Counted from the stretch's first letter, positions 7,310 to 15,334 are shown. The stretch: 25,296 bases of DNA from Acidobacteriota bacterium (GCA_003161495.1 PMOP01000085.1:1-25296), one strand, 5' to 3'. Notes: a model not told the origin generated them from the letters alone. Program-made: numbers and translations.

Positions 7310-8338
7310 ATGGAAACTCGGGCAGACGAAAATCTTCTATCAGCAGGGATGCCTGATTCCCGGGCTCGTGCCTACCATTACTTCGTTCGCGGCACCAGCC
7401 CGGCCATGCGCGCATTGGAGCGCACGATCGCGGACATCGCCTCCACGGACATTCCGGTGCTTCTGGTCGGAGAAAGTGGGACCGGCAAGGAAGTGGTTGC
7501 TCTTGAAATTCACCGCCTCTCGAGGCGCCGAAATGAGCCGTTTGTAAAATGCGGGTGTTCTGGATTGACTGGGGATACACTATCAGCGCGCCTGCTGTGC
7601 GCGGAAAATGTCTCGGCGGCGGATGCGGCGACCGGCGGATCGTTGTTTTTGGACGGGATCAATCACCTGGAACCGGCGGTGCAGAGCCTCCTGCTCCCTC
7701 TACTTCCCGACGGCAGCGGGACGCCGGCGCAGGGTTGCCAGAGCATGCGCATCATTTCGTCGACAACGCGAAATCTCGAGGAGGAGATGAAGAGCGGGCG
7801 ATTCCGGGAGGAACTTTATTACCGTATCAACGGAGTTCATTTGCGGCTGCCGCGGTTGCGCGACCGAAGAGAAGACATTCCCGCGTTGCTGGAATTTTTC
7901 TTCAAGAAATATTCCTCTCTGTTTGAGAGGCCGGAGCCGAAAGTCAGCGAATCCACAATGAATTTGTTGCTGGGCCATGAGTGGCCCGGAAATATCCGCG
8001 AGCTGGAAAATATGGCGCGAAAAATCGTGGCGTTGGGCGATGAACACCTCGCAACGCATGACCTTACCGGGGAAAGCAGATCCAAGGCGCCCGAGCCTTT
8101 TCCGGAGGCTCTGAAAATTTCCGGAAACGGATATTCCCGTGTGCCTTGCGGTTCCTTGAAAGAAGCGGGCCGGGCAGCTTCTAGGGTGGCTGAGCGCGCC
8201 ATGATTCTGAGCCAGCTTGAGCGAACGCACTGGAACCGAAAAAGGGCGGCGCGAGAACTGCAAATCAGTTACAAAGCTCTGCTTTATAAATTGAAACAAT
8301 TGGGTTTGGACGGTTCCGACCGTCCGGAGGAGCAATGA
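7310..8338 (+). CDS. Sigma-54 activator-like protein lacking the GAFTGA loop (EBP2)
   Basis: A 342-residue AAA+ protein of the NtrC family without a receiver. Walker A is intact (GESGTGKE, 54-61). The segment that should hold ELFGYEKGAFTGA is replaced by ARLLCAENVSAADAATGG (93-110), about 8 residues shorter than in EBP1, so the sigma-54 contact loop is missing. Walker B is SLFLDGINHL with Gly for the catalytic Glu. GRFREELYYRIN and WPGNIRELEN are kept. The Fis-type helix-turn-helix HWNRKRAARELQISYKALLYKL closely matches EBP1. Known GAFTGA-less relatives (TyrR, Rhodobacter NtrC) do not activate sigma-54 and act through sigma-70 or as repressors. Its stop overlaps the next gene's start by 4 bases (ATGA), so it is translationally coupled to the export gene. 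Likely a repressor or co-regulator; that is inference. Confidence 0.88.
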   Translation: METRADENLLSAGMPDSRARAYHYFVRGTSPAMRALERTIADIASTDIPVLLVGESGTGKEVVALEIHRLSRRRNEPFVKCGCSGLTGDTLSARLLCAENVSAADAATGGSLFLDGINHLEPAVQSLLLPLLPDGSGTPAQGCQSMRIISSTTRNLEEEMKSGRFREELYYRINGVHLRLPRLRDRREDIPALLEFFFKKYSSLFERPEPKVSESTMNLLLGHEWPGNIRELENMARKIVALGDEHLATHDLTGESRSKAPEPFPEALKISGNGYSRVPCGSLKEAGRAASRVAERAMILSQLERTHWNRKRAARELQISYKALLYKLKQLGLDGSDRPEEQ

Positions 8339-9009
8339 GGAAGTCTGCCATGAACCGAATAACGCTCTTTATTGCCGCTGTGATTCTGTTCGCAACCGGG
8401 GCTAACGCACGTGCAGCGTTCCAGGACAAAAAAGCCGAGAAGCAGGATGCGCCCAGCGCTTCCGCGCGAAGCACTGGCACCGGTGTGGACGATACCAGGG
8501 CGGCGCCGGCCGCGGCCACAACGGATCCCTCTTACGTGATTGGACCCGAAGACATGCTGGACATCAACGTCTGGAAAGAGCCGGACATGACGCGCCTCGT
8601 GCCGGTGCGGCCCGACGGAAAAATTTCATTGCCGCTGATTAACGACGTGCAGGCGGCCGGCTTGACGCCGCAGCAGCTGGCCACGGCGGTAACCGAAAGA
8701 TTGCGCAAGTTCCTGACGGGACCTCAGGTGACTGTGATTGTCACGGCCATCAACAGCCAGCGCGTGTTTGTGGTGGGCGAAGTTCTTCGCGCGGGCGCAT
8801 TTCCTTTGATACCAGGCATGACGGTTCTGCAGGCGCTCGCGAATGCCGGAGGATTTACTACCTTTGCAAATGAAAAAAAGATACACGTAATGCGACTGGT
8901 CAACGGCAAACATACTGAGATTCCCTTCAATTACCGGGAAGTTCTCAAAGGCGACAATCCGGACCAAAATATCAAGCTGGAGCCGGGCGACACAGTCGTC
9001 GTCCCCTAA
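8335..9009 (+). CDS. Polysaccharide export protein (Wza/Poly_export, SLBB)
   Basis: A 224-residue exported protein: a signal peptide (about 1-27, MNRITLFIAAVILFATGANARA), a low-complexity linker, a Poly_export domain (about 66-140, YVIGPEDMLDINVWKEPDMT, VRPDGKISLPLIND) and one SLBB domain (about 142-190, VFVVGEVLRAGAFPL). Such proteins form the periplasmic and outer-membrane channel for capsule or exopolysaccharide. Unlike Escherichia coli Wza it has no lipobox cysteine, only one SLBB and no C-terminal membrane helix, so it may need the next gene product to cross the outer membrane. GGAGG lies four bases before ATG 8335, inside the end of EBP2. The stop of this gene overlaps the first possible ATG (9009) of the next. 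Confidence 0.9.
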   Translation: MRKSAMNRITLFIAAVILFATGANARAAFQDKKAEKQDAPSASARSTGTGVDDTRAAPAAATTDPSYVIGPEDMLDINVWKEPDMTRLVPVRPDGKISLPLINDVQAAGLTPQQLATAVTERLRKFLTGPQVTVIVTAINSQRVFVVGEVLRAGAFPLIPGMTVLQALANAGGFTTFANEKKIHVMRLVNGKHTEIPFNYREVLKGDNPDQNIKLEPGDTVVVP

Positions 9010-9029
9010 TGCCTCGAATGGATGACACG

Positions 9030-10538
9030 ATGAAATTGCGAGTAAAAAACTGGACGATCATCATGGCACTGGCGCTTTGCGCGACCGCGGCCTTTGCGCA
9101 AGATCAAAAGCAGGACACGCTGCCCGCCGATGCGAACGCTCCGCTCCAACCCTTGAACACCAACCCGAACGGCGGATACTCGAATCCGCCCATCGGCGCG
9201 GCGCGCGGTCTTTCCGGGCCGGACAATTCCCAGTCTTATGATCCTTCGCAGGCCACTCCGGATCAGAACACGCTCGCTGGAGCTACCCCTTTCACACTGG
9301 GATCGATGCAGCATTTGGGCAATGTTTTCGACCCCGCGATTTCGATTTCACAACAGGGGCAAAGTTACCCTGGTAGCGCGACCGGGCAATCGAGCCTGTC
9401 GGCCGCAACTGTTTTAGGCGGCAGCCTGAAATTCGACCGAATCTGGGGCAGGAACGACTTTTCAATCCTCTACCATGGTGCGGAGACTTTCAATTACGGC
9501 TTTGGCTCGTCCAACCCTTTTGGTTCAGGCTCACAGAATTATCCATTTCACGATCTGGTCGCTACACAAGAAGGCGACTGGGGCAGGTGGCGCGTTGTTC
9601 TTAAAGATGAATTTTCGGTCTCGCCCAACGCCACGTTCGGAGGCCAAGGCTTTGGTGGTCCCGGGCTGGCTGCTCAAATTTCTTCTCAATTGGGCTCTTC
9701 TCTGGGCAATTTCGCGGGAACAACAGCGACCAGTCAAACGATCGATACCGGTTTTGGCATGCGCTACATGAACTCGATTCTGGGCCAGGTGGGTTATTCG
9801 TTTACCCGAAGGTCTACGATTACTATCTCCGGTTCTTATGGCTTGCTGCATTTCGCCGGGGCCGGGTACATTAGCAGCAACATGGTGAACGCGCAGGCGG
9901 GCTACGACTATCTACTCGATCCGTCCGATTCCATTTCCGTTATAGGCACCTACGGCAAGATTACATACCCCGGGACTGGGAATATCACGACGGATTATGT
10001 GGGCGCTCTGGCTTATGGAAGGAAAATTACCGGGCGCCTGGCATTCCAGATTTCCGCGGGGCCGCAGGAAATTCGCTCGACCGGCACGGGAGGAGTGGGA
10101 AGCTTCAACCAGCTGTTCGCTTCGGTCAACAGCGCACTGACTTATCAGCGGCGGCGGAGCGGCCTTTCTTTTAGTTACACACGCGGGCTGACCGGAGGAT
10201 CCGGCGTTCTGGAGGGAGCGACGAGCAATACATTTTCCGGCTCGGTGAACTACAAAATCACACGATTCTGGACGGGGGCAATTAACGGCGGGTACGCAAT
10301 GAACACCAGTCTGGCACCGGTTGGAGCGACCACTTTGAAATTCGACACTTGGTTCGTGGGCGCGAGCCTGGGCCGGCAAGTCGGACGGCATGCGCAAATT
10401 AATTTCAGTTACGGAGCGCTGGATCAGAACACCCCGGCGAGCTGCCCGGTGACCAGTTGCGGTATACCCGGGCTTCAACAAAGTTTTGGAATGACGGTCA
10501 ACTGGCATTTGCTGCCCATCACTGTGAGCGGTCGTTAA
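9030..10538 (+). CDS. Outer-membrane beta-barrel protein of the export operon
   Basis: A 502-residue exported protein from ATG 9030 (MKLRVKNWTIIMALALCATAAFA, cleavage near AFA-QDQ); ATG 9009, overlapping the previous stop, would add MPRMDDT and spoil the signal peptide. After an Asn-, Pro- and Gln-rich stretch (about 25-85) the rest is made of alternating short strands rich in Gly, Ser, Tyr and Phe (for example QVGYSFTRRSTITISGSYGLLHF and SVNYKITRFWTGAINGGYAM, each part of longer stretches). This is typical of a transmembrane beta-barrel of about 400 residues. No enzyme motif is visible. Its place between a Wza-like protein and an XrtA-locus-type ATPase matches outer-membrane proteins of exopolysaccharide/PEP-CTERM loci, so it may form the outer-membrane pore. 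The family name is not certain. Confidence 0.82.
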   Translation: MKLRVKNWTIIMALALCATAAFAQDQKQDTLPADANAPLQPLNTNPNGGYSNPPIGAARGLSGPDNSQSYDPSQATPDQNTLAGATPFTLGSMQHLGNVFDPAISISQQGQSYPGSATGQSSLSAATVLGGSLKFDRIWGRNDFSILYHGAETFNYGFGSSNPFGSGSQNYPFHDLVATQEGDWGRWRVVLKDEFSVSPNATFGGQGFGGPGLAAQISSQLGSSLGNFAGTTATSQTIDTGFGMRYMNSILGQVGYSFTRRSTITISGSYGLLHFAGAGYISSNMVNAQAGYDYLLDPSDSISVIGTYGKITYPGTGNITTDYVGALAYGRKITGRLAFQISAGPQEIRSTGTGGVGSFNQLFASVNSALTYQRRRSGLSFSYTRGLTGGSGVLEGATSNTFSGSVNYKITRFWTGAINGGYAMNTSLAPVGATTLKFDTWFVGASLGRQVGRHAQINFSYGALDQNTPASCPVTSCGIPGLQQSFGMTVNWHLLPITVSGR

Positions 10539-10603
10539 TTCGATGCGCGGCAATGCAGAAATTTCCGAGGTCGTGGCTGGTATTCTGTTCTTAAGGATTT
10601 TGC

Positions 10604-11593
10604 ATGTATAAGAAGTTCTTCGGACTCAAAGAGAATCCGTTTAACGTCAATCCGGACCCGCGCTATCTTTTCCTGACGCCGCACACGCAGGAAGCGCTGG
10701 CCTGCTTGACGTATGGAATCGAGACCCGCAAGGGCTTCATCCTGCTGACCGGCGAAGTGGGAACCGGCAAAACCACGCTGATCAATAAGACGCTGGAATG
10801 GCTGCACAAGGAGCGCGTTTTTACGGCATTTGTGTTCAACCCGCGCTTGAGCGTCTCGCAGTTTTTCGATTTCATGATGGCGGACTTCGGCATTCCCTGC
10901 GAATCGCACCAAAAGGGACAGATGCTGCTGAAATTAAATCAGTGGCTGCTCGATCGTTACCGGGCCGGAGAACGCGCCGTGCTGGTCGTCGATGAGGCGC
11001 AGAATCTTTCGCCGCAAATGCTCGAGGAAATCCGGCTGCTGACGAACCTGGAGACCTCCACAGAAAAACTGCTGCAAATCGTTCTTGCGGGCCAGCCCGA
11101 ACTCGAACATAAGCTCAATCAACCCGAGCTTCGGCAGCTCCGGCAGCGCATCACCCTGCGCGCCAAGACGCGCCAGCTCACGCTGGAGGAAACTCAAGGA
11201 TATATTGAGGAGCGCATGCGCATCGCGGGAGCGGAAAATCCCGATATTTTCAGTCCGGAAGCGGTGGCCATGGTCCACCGGTATGCGCGCGGGATTCCCA
11301 GGGTCACGAATCTGCTGTGCGAGCACGCGCTGGTGAGCTCGTTTGCGGACCAGAAAAATCCGGTGCCGCCTGAAATCGTGGAGGAAGTTGCGCGCGACTT
11401 TGATTTGCATGTGGTTGACCCGCTCGCGCAGGCGACACCGCCGGCCAACGCCCGGTCTCACCCCTCAGCAACAGGAACGAATGGCGATCAGCCACTCTTG
11501 ATTGAATCTCTGTTGCAGGCGCTGAACACCCTCGTCGACCGCCTCAACCAGGCGGATGCCCGCGTCGAATCCGATCCTGAACACAAAACCTGA
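10604..11593 (+). CDS. ExeA-like AAA ATPase of exopolysaccharide/XrtA-type loci
   Basis: A 329-residue ATPase beginning MYKKFFGLKENPFNVNPDPR, a hallmark of the ExeA/GspA-like family that includes the putative secretion ATPase found near XrtA exosortase and exopolysaccharide genes. Walker A is GEVGTGKTT (50-58), Walker B is AVLVVDEAQNL (Asp130, Glu131). RQRITLRAKTRQLT and GIPRVTNLLCEHAL give the sensor and lid regions. The C-terminal 55 residues are a variable linker plus a predicted helix (LLIESLLQALNTLVDRLNQ). It is cytoplasmic, with AAGGA six bases before ATG 10604, and follows the beta-barrel by 65 bases. Likely role: ATP-driven control or assembly of polysaccharide export. No exosortase or PEP-CTERM protein occurs in the window. 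Confidence 0.88.
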   Translation: MYKKFFGLKENPFNVNPDPRYLFLTPHTQEALACLTYGIETRKGFILLTGEVGTGKTTLINKTLEWLHKERVFTAFVFNPRLSVSQFFDFMMADFGIPCESHQKGQMLLKLNQWLLDRYRAGERAVLVVDEAQNLSPQMLEEIRLLTNLETSTEKLLQIVLAGQPELEHKLNQPELRQLRQRITLRAKTRQLTLEETQGYIEERMRIAGAENPDIFSPEAVAMVHRYARGIPRVTNLLCEHALVSSFADQKNPVPPEIVEEVARDFDLHVVDPLAQATPPANARSHPSATGTNGDQPLLIESLLQALNTLVDRLNQADARVESDPEHKT

Positions 11594-11594
11594 A

Positions 11595-11629
11595 TTTCTA
11601 TCTGGATGCCTATAAGCAGACGGTAGAAA
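11595..11629. terminator. Possible bidirectional terminator hairpin
   Basis: In the 43 bases between the convergent ATPase and NtrC-like genes, TTTCTATCTG (11595-11604) can pair with CAGA and TAGAAA (11617-11620, 11624-11629) around a three-base bulge. The A/T-rich outer stem could act as the U run for both directions. The stem is weak. Confidence 0.35.
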
Positions 11630-11636
11630 CAAATCT

Positions 11637-13028
11637 TCATTCCTTGATTTGGTGCTCCATCATTTTCTGATAAAGAAGGCGCCGATTGATTTGCAGTTTA
11701 TTTGCGGCTTCCGTTTTGTTTCCAGCGGCAAGTCTCAATGCGTTTTCAATGAGTTTTTTTTCAAGTTCTCCGACGGCTTTGTGAAACGGAAGCGAAAGCA
11801 GGTCGCCTTCCAATGGTCCGGCACCGGCGGCCGGCGATGAGGCGGCCATTTGCGGGAAATGAACCGGCAGGATGACCCGTCCCCGGGCCATCAACACAGC
11901 GCGCTCCACCATGTTTTCCAGTTCGCGCACATTTCCGGGATACGAATAGGCTTGCAACAATAGCATGGCTTCTTCGGAGAAGCCGACTGCGGGAAGACCG
12001 CTGTTTTCGCTGTACAGCCGCAAGAAATGTTCGGCCATGGGAACGATATCCGCGCGGCGCTCCCGTAACGGGGGCACGGTAATCCGGACAACATTCAGCC
12101 GGTAAAATAAATCTTCGCGAAAAAGTTTCTCTCGAACGGTCGCGTCCAGGTCGCGATTCGTGGCGGCTAAAACGCGAAAGTCTCCGCTTATGGTTTCGCC
12201 GCCCCCTAATCGCTCGAAGCTATGGTCTTGCAGGACTCTTAAGAGCTTGGCCTGAATGTTTTGAGACAATTCGCCGATTTCATCCAGAAAAATCGTTCCA
12301 CCCTCCGCCAATTCAAATCGGCCAATTTTTCGCGCTGCGGCGCCTGTAAAGGCTCCCCGTTCGTAGCCGAACAATTCCGATTCCAGCAAATTCTCCGGCA
12401 GAGCCGCGCAATTGACGACCACGAATGCGTTATCTTTTCGGCGGCTGTAATTATGAATCGCCTCCGCCACAAGTTCCTTTCCGGTTCCCGATTCTCCGCA
12501 GATCAGGACGGTGGTATCGGTCTCGGCGACTTTCCCGATCATCTTGAACGCATCCAGCATGCGGGCGCTGGAGCCAATCAGTCGCCCGGTTCCCAGAGTA
12601 TTCTGACGTTCGATTCGGGCGCGCAGGTCCACCACTTCCCGATTGAGTGAAGAATGCGCGAGGGCGCGTTCCACCGTCAGCGAGATTTCTTCCAGGTCAA
12701 ATGGCTTCATCACAAAATCGTAAGCGCCGAGCCGGACCGCTTCAATCGCGTTATGACTGGAGCCGAACGCAGTGATGACAATGACGGGAATCGCGGACAG
12801 CCGCTGCTCCTTCCGAATGTGTCGCAGGACATCCTCGCCCCCCAACTTCGGCATTCTCCAATCCGTAAATACCAGGTCGGGGATCCCTCTTCCCAGCAGA
12901 TCGATGGCTTCCAAGCCGTCCCCTGCTTCCAGGATTTGATATCCTTTCCCGCCAAGAATCTCCGCAAGCGTTTTACGGAGATTGACCTCGTCATCGATAA
13001 TGAGAATGGTTTGTCCCATGGCTGGCAT
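11637..13028 (-). CDS. NtrC-family sigma-54 response regulator (RR1)
   Basis: A complete 463-residue activator. The receiver (7-120) has the acidic pair in IIDDE, phosphorylation Asp56 (VFTDWRMP), switch Thr in VITAFG and Lys108 (VMKPF). The AAA+ domain has Walker A GESGTGKE (178-185), an intact ELFGYERGAFTGA (218-230), canonical Walker B FLDEIGE (247-253), sensor AATNRD and WPGN-like YPGNVRELEN. The Fis-type C-terminus (AAGNKTEAANKLQINRRLLYQKM) has a recognition helix different from the other three activators in the window. ATG 13028 overlaps the kinase stop (TGATG), so it is coupled to the kinase; an internal ATG at 13019 is a second option. When phosphorylated it should activate sigma-54 promoters, possibly the divergent pair found upstream of its own operon. 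Confidence 0.95.
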   Translation of the reverse strand: MPAMGQTILIIDDEVNLRKTLAEILGGKGYQILEAGDGLEAIDLLGRGIPDLVFTDWRMPKLGGEDVLRHIRKEQRLSAIPVIVITAFGSSHNAIEAVRLGAYDFVMKPFDLEEISLTVERALAHSSLNREVVDLRARIERQNTLGTGRLIGSSARMLDAFKMIGKVAETDTTVLICGESGTGKELVAEAIHNYSRRKDNAFVVVNCAALPENLLESELFGYERGAFTGAAARKIGRFELAEGGTIFLDEIGELSQNIQAKLLRVLQDHSFERLGGGETISGDFRVLAATNRDLDATVREKLFREDLFYRLNVVRITVPPLRERRADIVPMAEHFLRLYSENSGLPAVGFSEEAMLLLQAYSYPGNVRELENMVERAVLMARGRVILPVHFPQMAASSPAAGAGPLEGDLLSLPFHKAVGELEKKLIENALRLAAGNKTEAANKLQINRRLLYQKMMEHQIKE

Positions 13029-14611
13029 CAGGAAACGCGAATAGTCTCGGGAACCTTATCGTGCACCGGAAGAATGATCCGCACCCTGGTCCCGTCGCCT
13101 TCCGCGCTTTCAACTTGAATTTCTCCACCGTGCGCGCGGACAAACTCGTGGCAGATGGAAAGGCCGAGCCCAGTACCGGATGGCTTCGTCGTAAAGAAAG
13201 GATCGAAGACTCTGCTGATCATGCTAGAGCTGATCCCATTCCCGGTGTCGCGAAACTCGACGCGAACCTTATCGGTACCGGACACCGATTTCACCGTAGA
13301 CGTTACACTCACCCACAGAGTTCCGCCCGATTCGCTCATGGCTTCGATGGCATTCTGAATGACGTTGTCGAATACCTGCGCCATTTTGCTCTGGTCGATC
13401 GGAAGCAACGTCCCGTCCTCGGGAAAGCTGGTGATAAAATGAATGCCGTTCTTTTGGGCATTATCGGAAAATCGGTTCAGTCGCTGTTCGGTCAATTGCT
13501 TCAAGCTGGTTGGCTCGGGTTGAAAACGGACGGGGCGGGCAAAATTCAGCAATCGATTGACCATGCCATTCAGCCGTTCGATTTCTTCGAGAGCGATCGC
13601 GCAAGATTCGTCCACTCGGGGAATGCGCGCTTCCCGCTGCGCCATTTGAACACGCAATCGAATCGTGGCGAGCGGGTTGCGAACTTCGTGCGCGACACCC
13701 GCGACGAGACGCCCCAGGGCTGCAAGCCGCTCGGAATGCCGCAACTGGTCTTCGATCTGCTTTTCCCGTTCGATATTCTCACGCAAGGACGCTCCCAACC
13801 GATTAATCGCCTGCGCGATACGCTCGATTTCTTCCGGATCGGAACCCATCGGGATTTGCGAGGTAAGATCCCATTCCAAATCCTGGAGACTGCTCTCAAT
13901 CTTTCTGACGCCTGCTTGCAGATTCCGCACCACCCCCAAGGTGAGAAGCACGCAAACCAGCGCCGCCACCCCCAATGCCACGGTAATGAGATAAGCCCGC
14001 AGCCGATTGGCGCCGGGTAAACTCTGCAGCCGCTCGATCGTCCACGCGCTCCCCCATTGGGAATTTTCATTGCCAATGGGCGCTGCCTCGATCAGGAAAA
14101 AATCATTGCCACCCGTCAAAACCCTTTCCGCCGGCATATGGGAATTGGCTGCGTTTCGCGCGGCCTCTAGAATCGCGGGCTGCACATCCTCATGTGCTGC
14201 GCCTACGCCCAGAACCGGTACATTCTCAGTCCCCCGGTTAGCTGCTGGCGTATAGCCGAGAAGAAGTTCGCCATCGCTTTTGTAAAATCCGCCGCCAATA
14301 CCTTCCACTTTTTGTAAGGCGCTCTGACTGATCTCCGAAGTCGTTTCCGCAGAAGACACCAGGCCAAGATCCACGGATGACAATCCTTTCACCTGGCTGG
14401 CGGATTTAGCGTTATTCACGTAGTTGCGGGCCAGTTCGCTGGCGGCCTCAAACAAGCGCCGCTTCTCGTTGTTGAGAACCGCCGATTTGGTGTATTGCAG
14501 CGCGGCGAGCGCAGCAATCAACACGGCGACGAACAAAACGACGACGACGGCGCCCAGCAAAGTAATTTGCCAACGAAAACTAAGCCTTGGGAGTGAAAGT
14601 CTGGCAGACAA
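13028..14611 (-). CDS. Membrane histidine kinase, NtrB-like, HAMP (HK1)
   Basis: A 527-residue sensor kinase partnering RR1. Transmembrane segments at about 15-38 and 206-228 bracket a periplasmic sensor of about 165 residues with no recognised family. A HAMP region (about 229-281) and a short coiled coil follow. The HisKA domain has VAGVAHEVRNPLA (phosphorylated His308). The HATPase domain has N416/N420 (FDNVIQNAIEAM), DTGNGI (455-460) and GTGLGLSI (479-486). The start is TTG at 14611: AAGGGGGG lies about 7 bases upstream and no ATG gives a complete first membrane segment. Phosphotransfer to RR1 is expected from the one-base gene overlap. The signal is unknown. A perfect sigma-54 promoter lies 367 bases upstream on the same strand. 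Confidence 0.94.
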   Translation of the reverse strand: MSARLSLPRLSFRWQITLLGAVVVVLFVAVLIAALAALQYTKSAVLNNEKRRLFEAASELARNYVNNAKSASQVKGLSSVDLGLVSSAETTSEISQSALQKVEGIGGGFYKSDGELLLGYTPAANRGTENVPVLGVGAAHEDVQPAILEAARNAANSHMPAERVLTGGNDFFLIEAAPIGNENSQWGSAWTIERLQSLPGANRLRAYLITVALGVAALVCVLLTLGVVRNLQAGVRKIESSLQDLEWDLTSQIPMGSDPEEIERIAQAINRLGASLRENIEREKQIEDQLRHSERLAALGRLVAGVAHEVRNPLATIRLRVQMAQREARIPRVDESCAIALEEIERLNGMVNRLLNFARPVRFQPEPTSLKQLTEQRLNRFSDNAQKNGIHFITSFPEDGTLLPIDQSKMAQVFDNVIQNAIEAMSESGGTLWVSVTSTVKSVSGTDKVRVEFRDTGNGISSSMISRVFDPFFTTKPSGTGLGLSICHEFVRAHGGEIQVESAEGDGTRVRIILPVHDKVPETIRVS

Positions 14612-14754
14612 TTGCAGCCCCCCTTAGGATTGCCCTCTTCATCCAAAGAATGTTGACGAATTGCTACGCCTTTTACAAGTGTCGCAGACGCCTTATTCCC
14701 GTGCCAGCTCCGGAGGAGCACCCAGCTAAGGAAGCCGTCCCAGGGAAAGAGTTG

Positions 14755-14781
14755 GCGCCCTCTTCGGGACGAACAGGGCGC
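14755..14781 (-). promoter_or_regulatory. Strong hairpin between the 34-residue ORF and HK1
   Basis: GCGCCCT (14755-14761) pairs with AGGGCGC (14775-14781), and inside it TTCG pairs with CGAA around a three-base GGA loop, with one C-C mismatch. On the minus strand it starts 12 bases after the small ORF's stop. It has no following T run, so an RNA-stability, attenuation or processing role is as likely as termination; as DNA it is also a 27-base dyad. Confidence 0.5.
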
Positions 14782-14793
14782 ACTCTTCGCCCC

Positions 14794-14898
14794 TCATTTA
14801 TGCGAGCGATGCCTAAAGGTGATGAGCAGAAAGACGAATGTTGCATATGCTAACCAGACTAAGAATCGAAATGTCCGGTAGCTCATCTTCCAGTTCAT
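14794..14898 (-). CDS. Small single-span membrane peptide, 34 residues (unrecognised)
   Basis: A short ORF: ATG 14898 to TGA 14796-14794. The peptide has a basic amphipathic start (MNWKMSYRTFR), one hydrophobic span FLVWLAYATFVFLLITF and a basic tail RHRSHK, the pattern of a small inner-membrane protein. GAGG lies four bases upstream of the ATG. It begins about 70 bases after the start of transcription predicted from the perfect minus-strand sigma-54 promoter at 14978-14993 and is the first ORF downstream of it. A strong hairpin follows its stop, then the HK1 gene. A modulator of the membrane kinase HK1 is an attractive guess. I recognise no family, and a chance ORF cannot be excluded at this length. 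Confidence 0.5.
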   Translation of the reverse strand: MNWKMSYRTFRFLVWLAYATFVFLLITFRHRSHK

Positions 14899-14977
14899 CC
14901 TGCCTCGTAGTGGAGAAGGCACCAAACCAAACTATCGCGCAGGAATTCTCGTAACCATAATCGGCCACTGGGTTAAA

Positions 14978-14993
14978 AGCAAATGGAGTGCCA
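14978..14993 (-). promoter_or_regulatory. Perfect sigma-54 promoter for the small peptide and HK1-RR1 operon
   Basis: On the minus strand TGGCAC (14993-14988), TCCAT, TTGC (14982-14979), T: a full match to TGGCAC-N5-TTGC with the required 10 bases between GG and GC. Transcription should start near 14967. Downstream come the 34-residue ORF, a hairpin and HK1-RR1, so RR1 may control its own operon. Confidence 0.75.
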
Positions 14994-15102
14994 AGATAGA
15001 GACAAGATAGCAAGGGAAGTAGAACTCGCTAATTCCATAATTTCAACGTGTTTGGTAATTCCATATGTTTGATGCGAGGCGGGGCCGGGGTGCGGCTGAG
15101 CT

Positions 15103-15135
15103 AAAAGCGAACGGCATGTGTGGGAAAAGCGAACG
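15103..15135. promoter_or_regulatory. 11-base direct repeats, candidate activator site between two sigma-54 promoters
   Basis: AAAAGCGAACG occurs at 15103-15113 and again at 15125-15135, exactly 22 bases (about two helical turns) apart. The pair lies about 110 bases upstream of the minus-strand and 200 bases upstream of the plus-strand sigma-54 promoter, the normal range for activator binding. A shorter AAAAGCGA recurs at 18498-18505, upstream of the PilZ 3 promoter. Confidence 0.45.
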
Positions 15136-15157
15136 TTTCAACTGTGTTGAGGATCTT

Positions 15158-15169
15158 TTGATTAATCAA
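15158..15169. promoter_or_regulatory. 12-base perfect palindrome in the divergent region
   Basis: TTGATTAATCAA reads the same on both strands. It lies in the A/T-rich part of the 340 bases between the two divergent sigma-54 promoters and may bind a dimeric regulator or a bending protein. It does not match the full IHF consensus. The rest of 14994-15334 contains no gene I can support; AATTCCATA is also directly repeated near 15030 and 15057. Confidence 0.3.
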
Positions 15170-15334
15170 TTTTCCTGGAATTTTCATCTTACGATGCCCA
15201 AACCGCTTCACCCGCCGTAAGTCGCGGATCCTTTTAATTTCCACCACTTAGTGATCGGAATGTTCGGTTTCAGCGTTCGTCTCGTGTCTCCCCGACGGCC
15301 TCACTGGCCCCCGAGGATTTACCGAGTCAATCAT

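Noticed and set aside
13061..14020. Plus-strand frame of 319 codons
   Set aside because: Antisense of the kinase HK1, which has all kinase boxes.
14602..14616. TGGCAG...TTGC on the plus strand
   Set aside because: Only 9 bases between GG and GC, it lies at the start of HK1 and points the wrong way for any gene.
14813..15013. Minus-strand frame of 66 codons
   Set aside because: It contains the perfect sigma-54 promoter and overlaps the better-supported 34-residue ORF in another frame.
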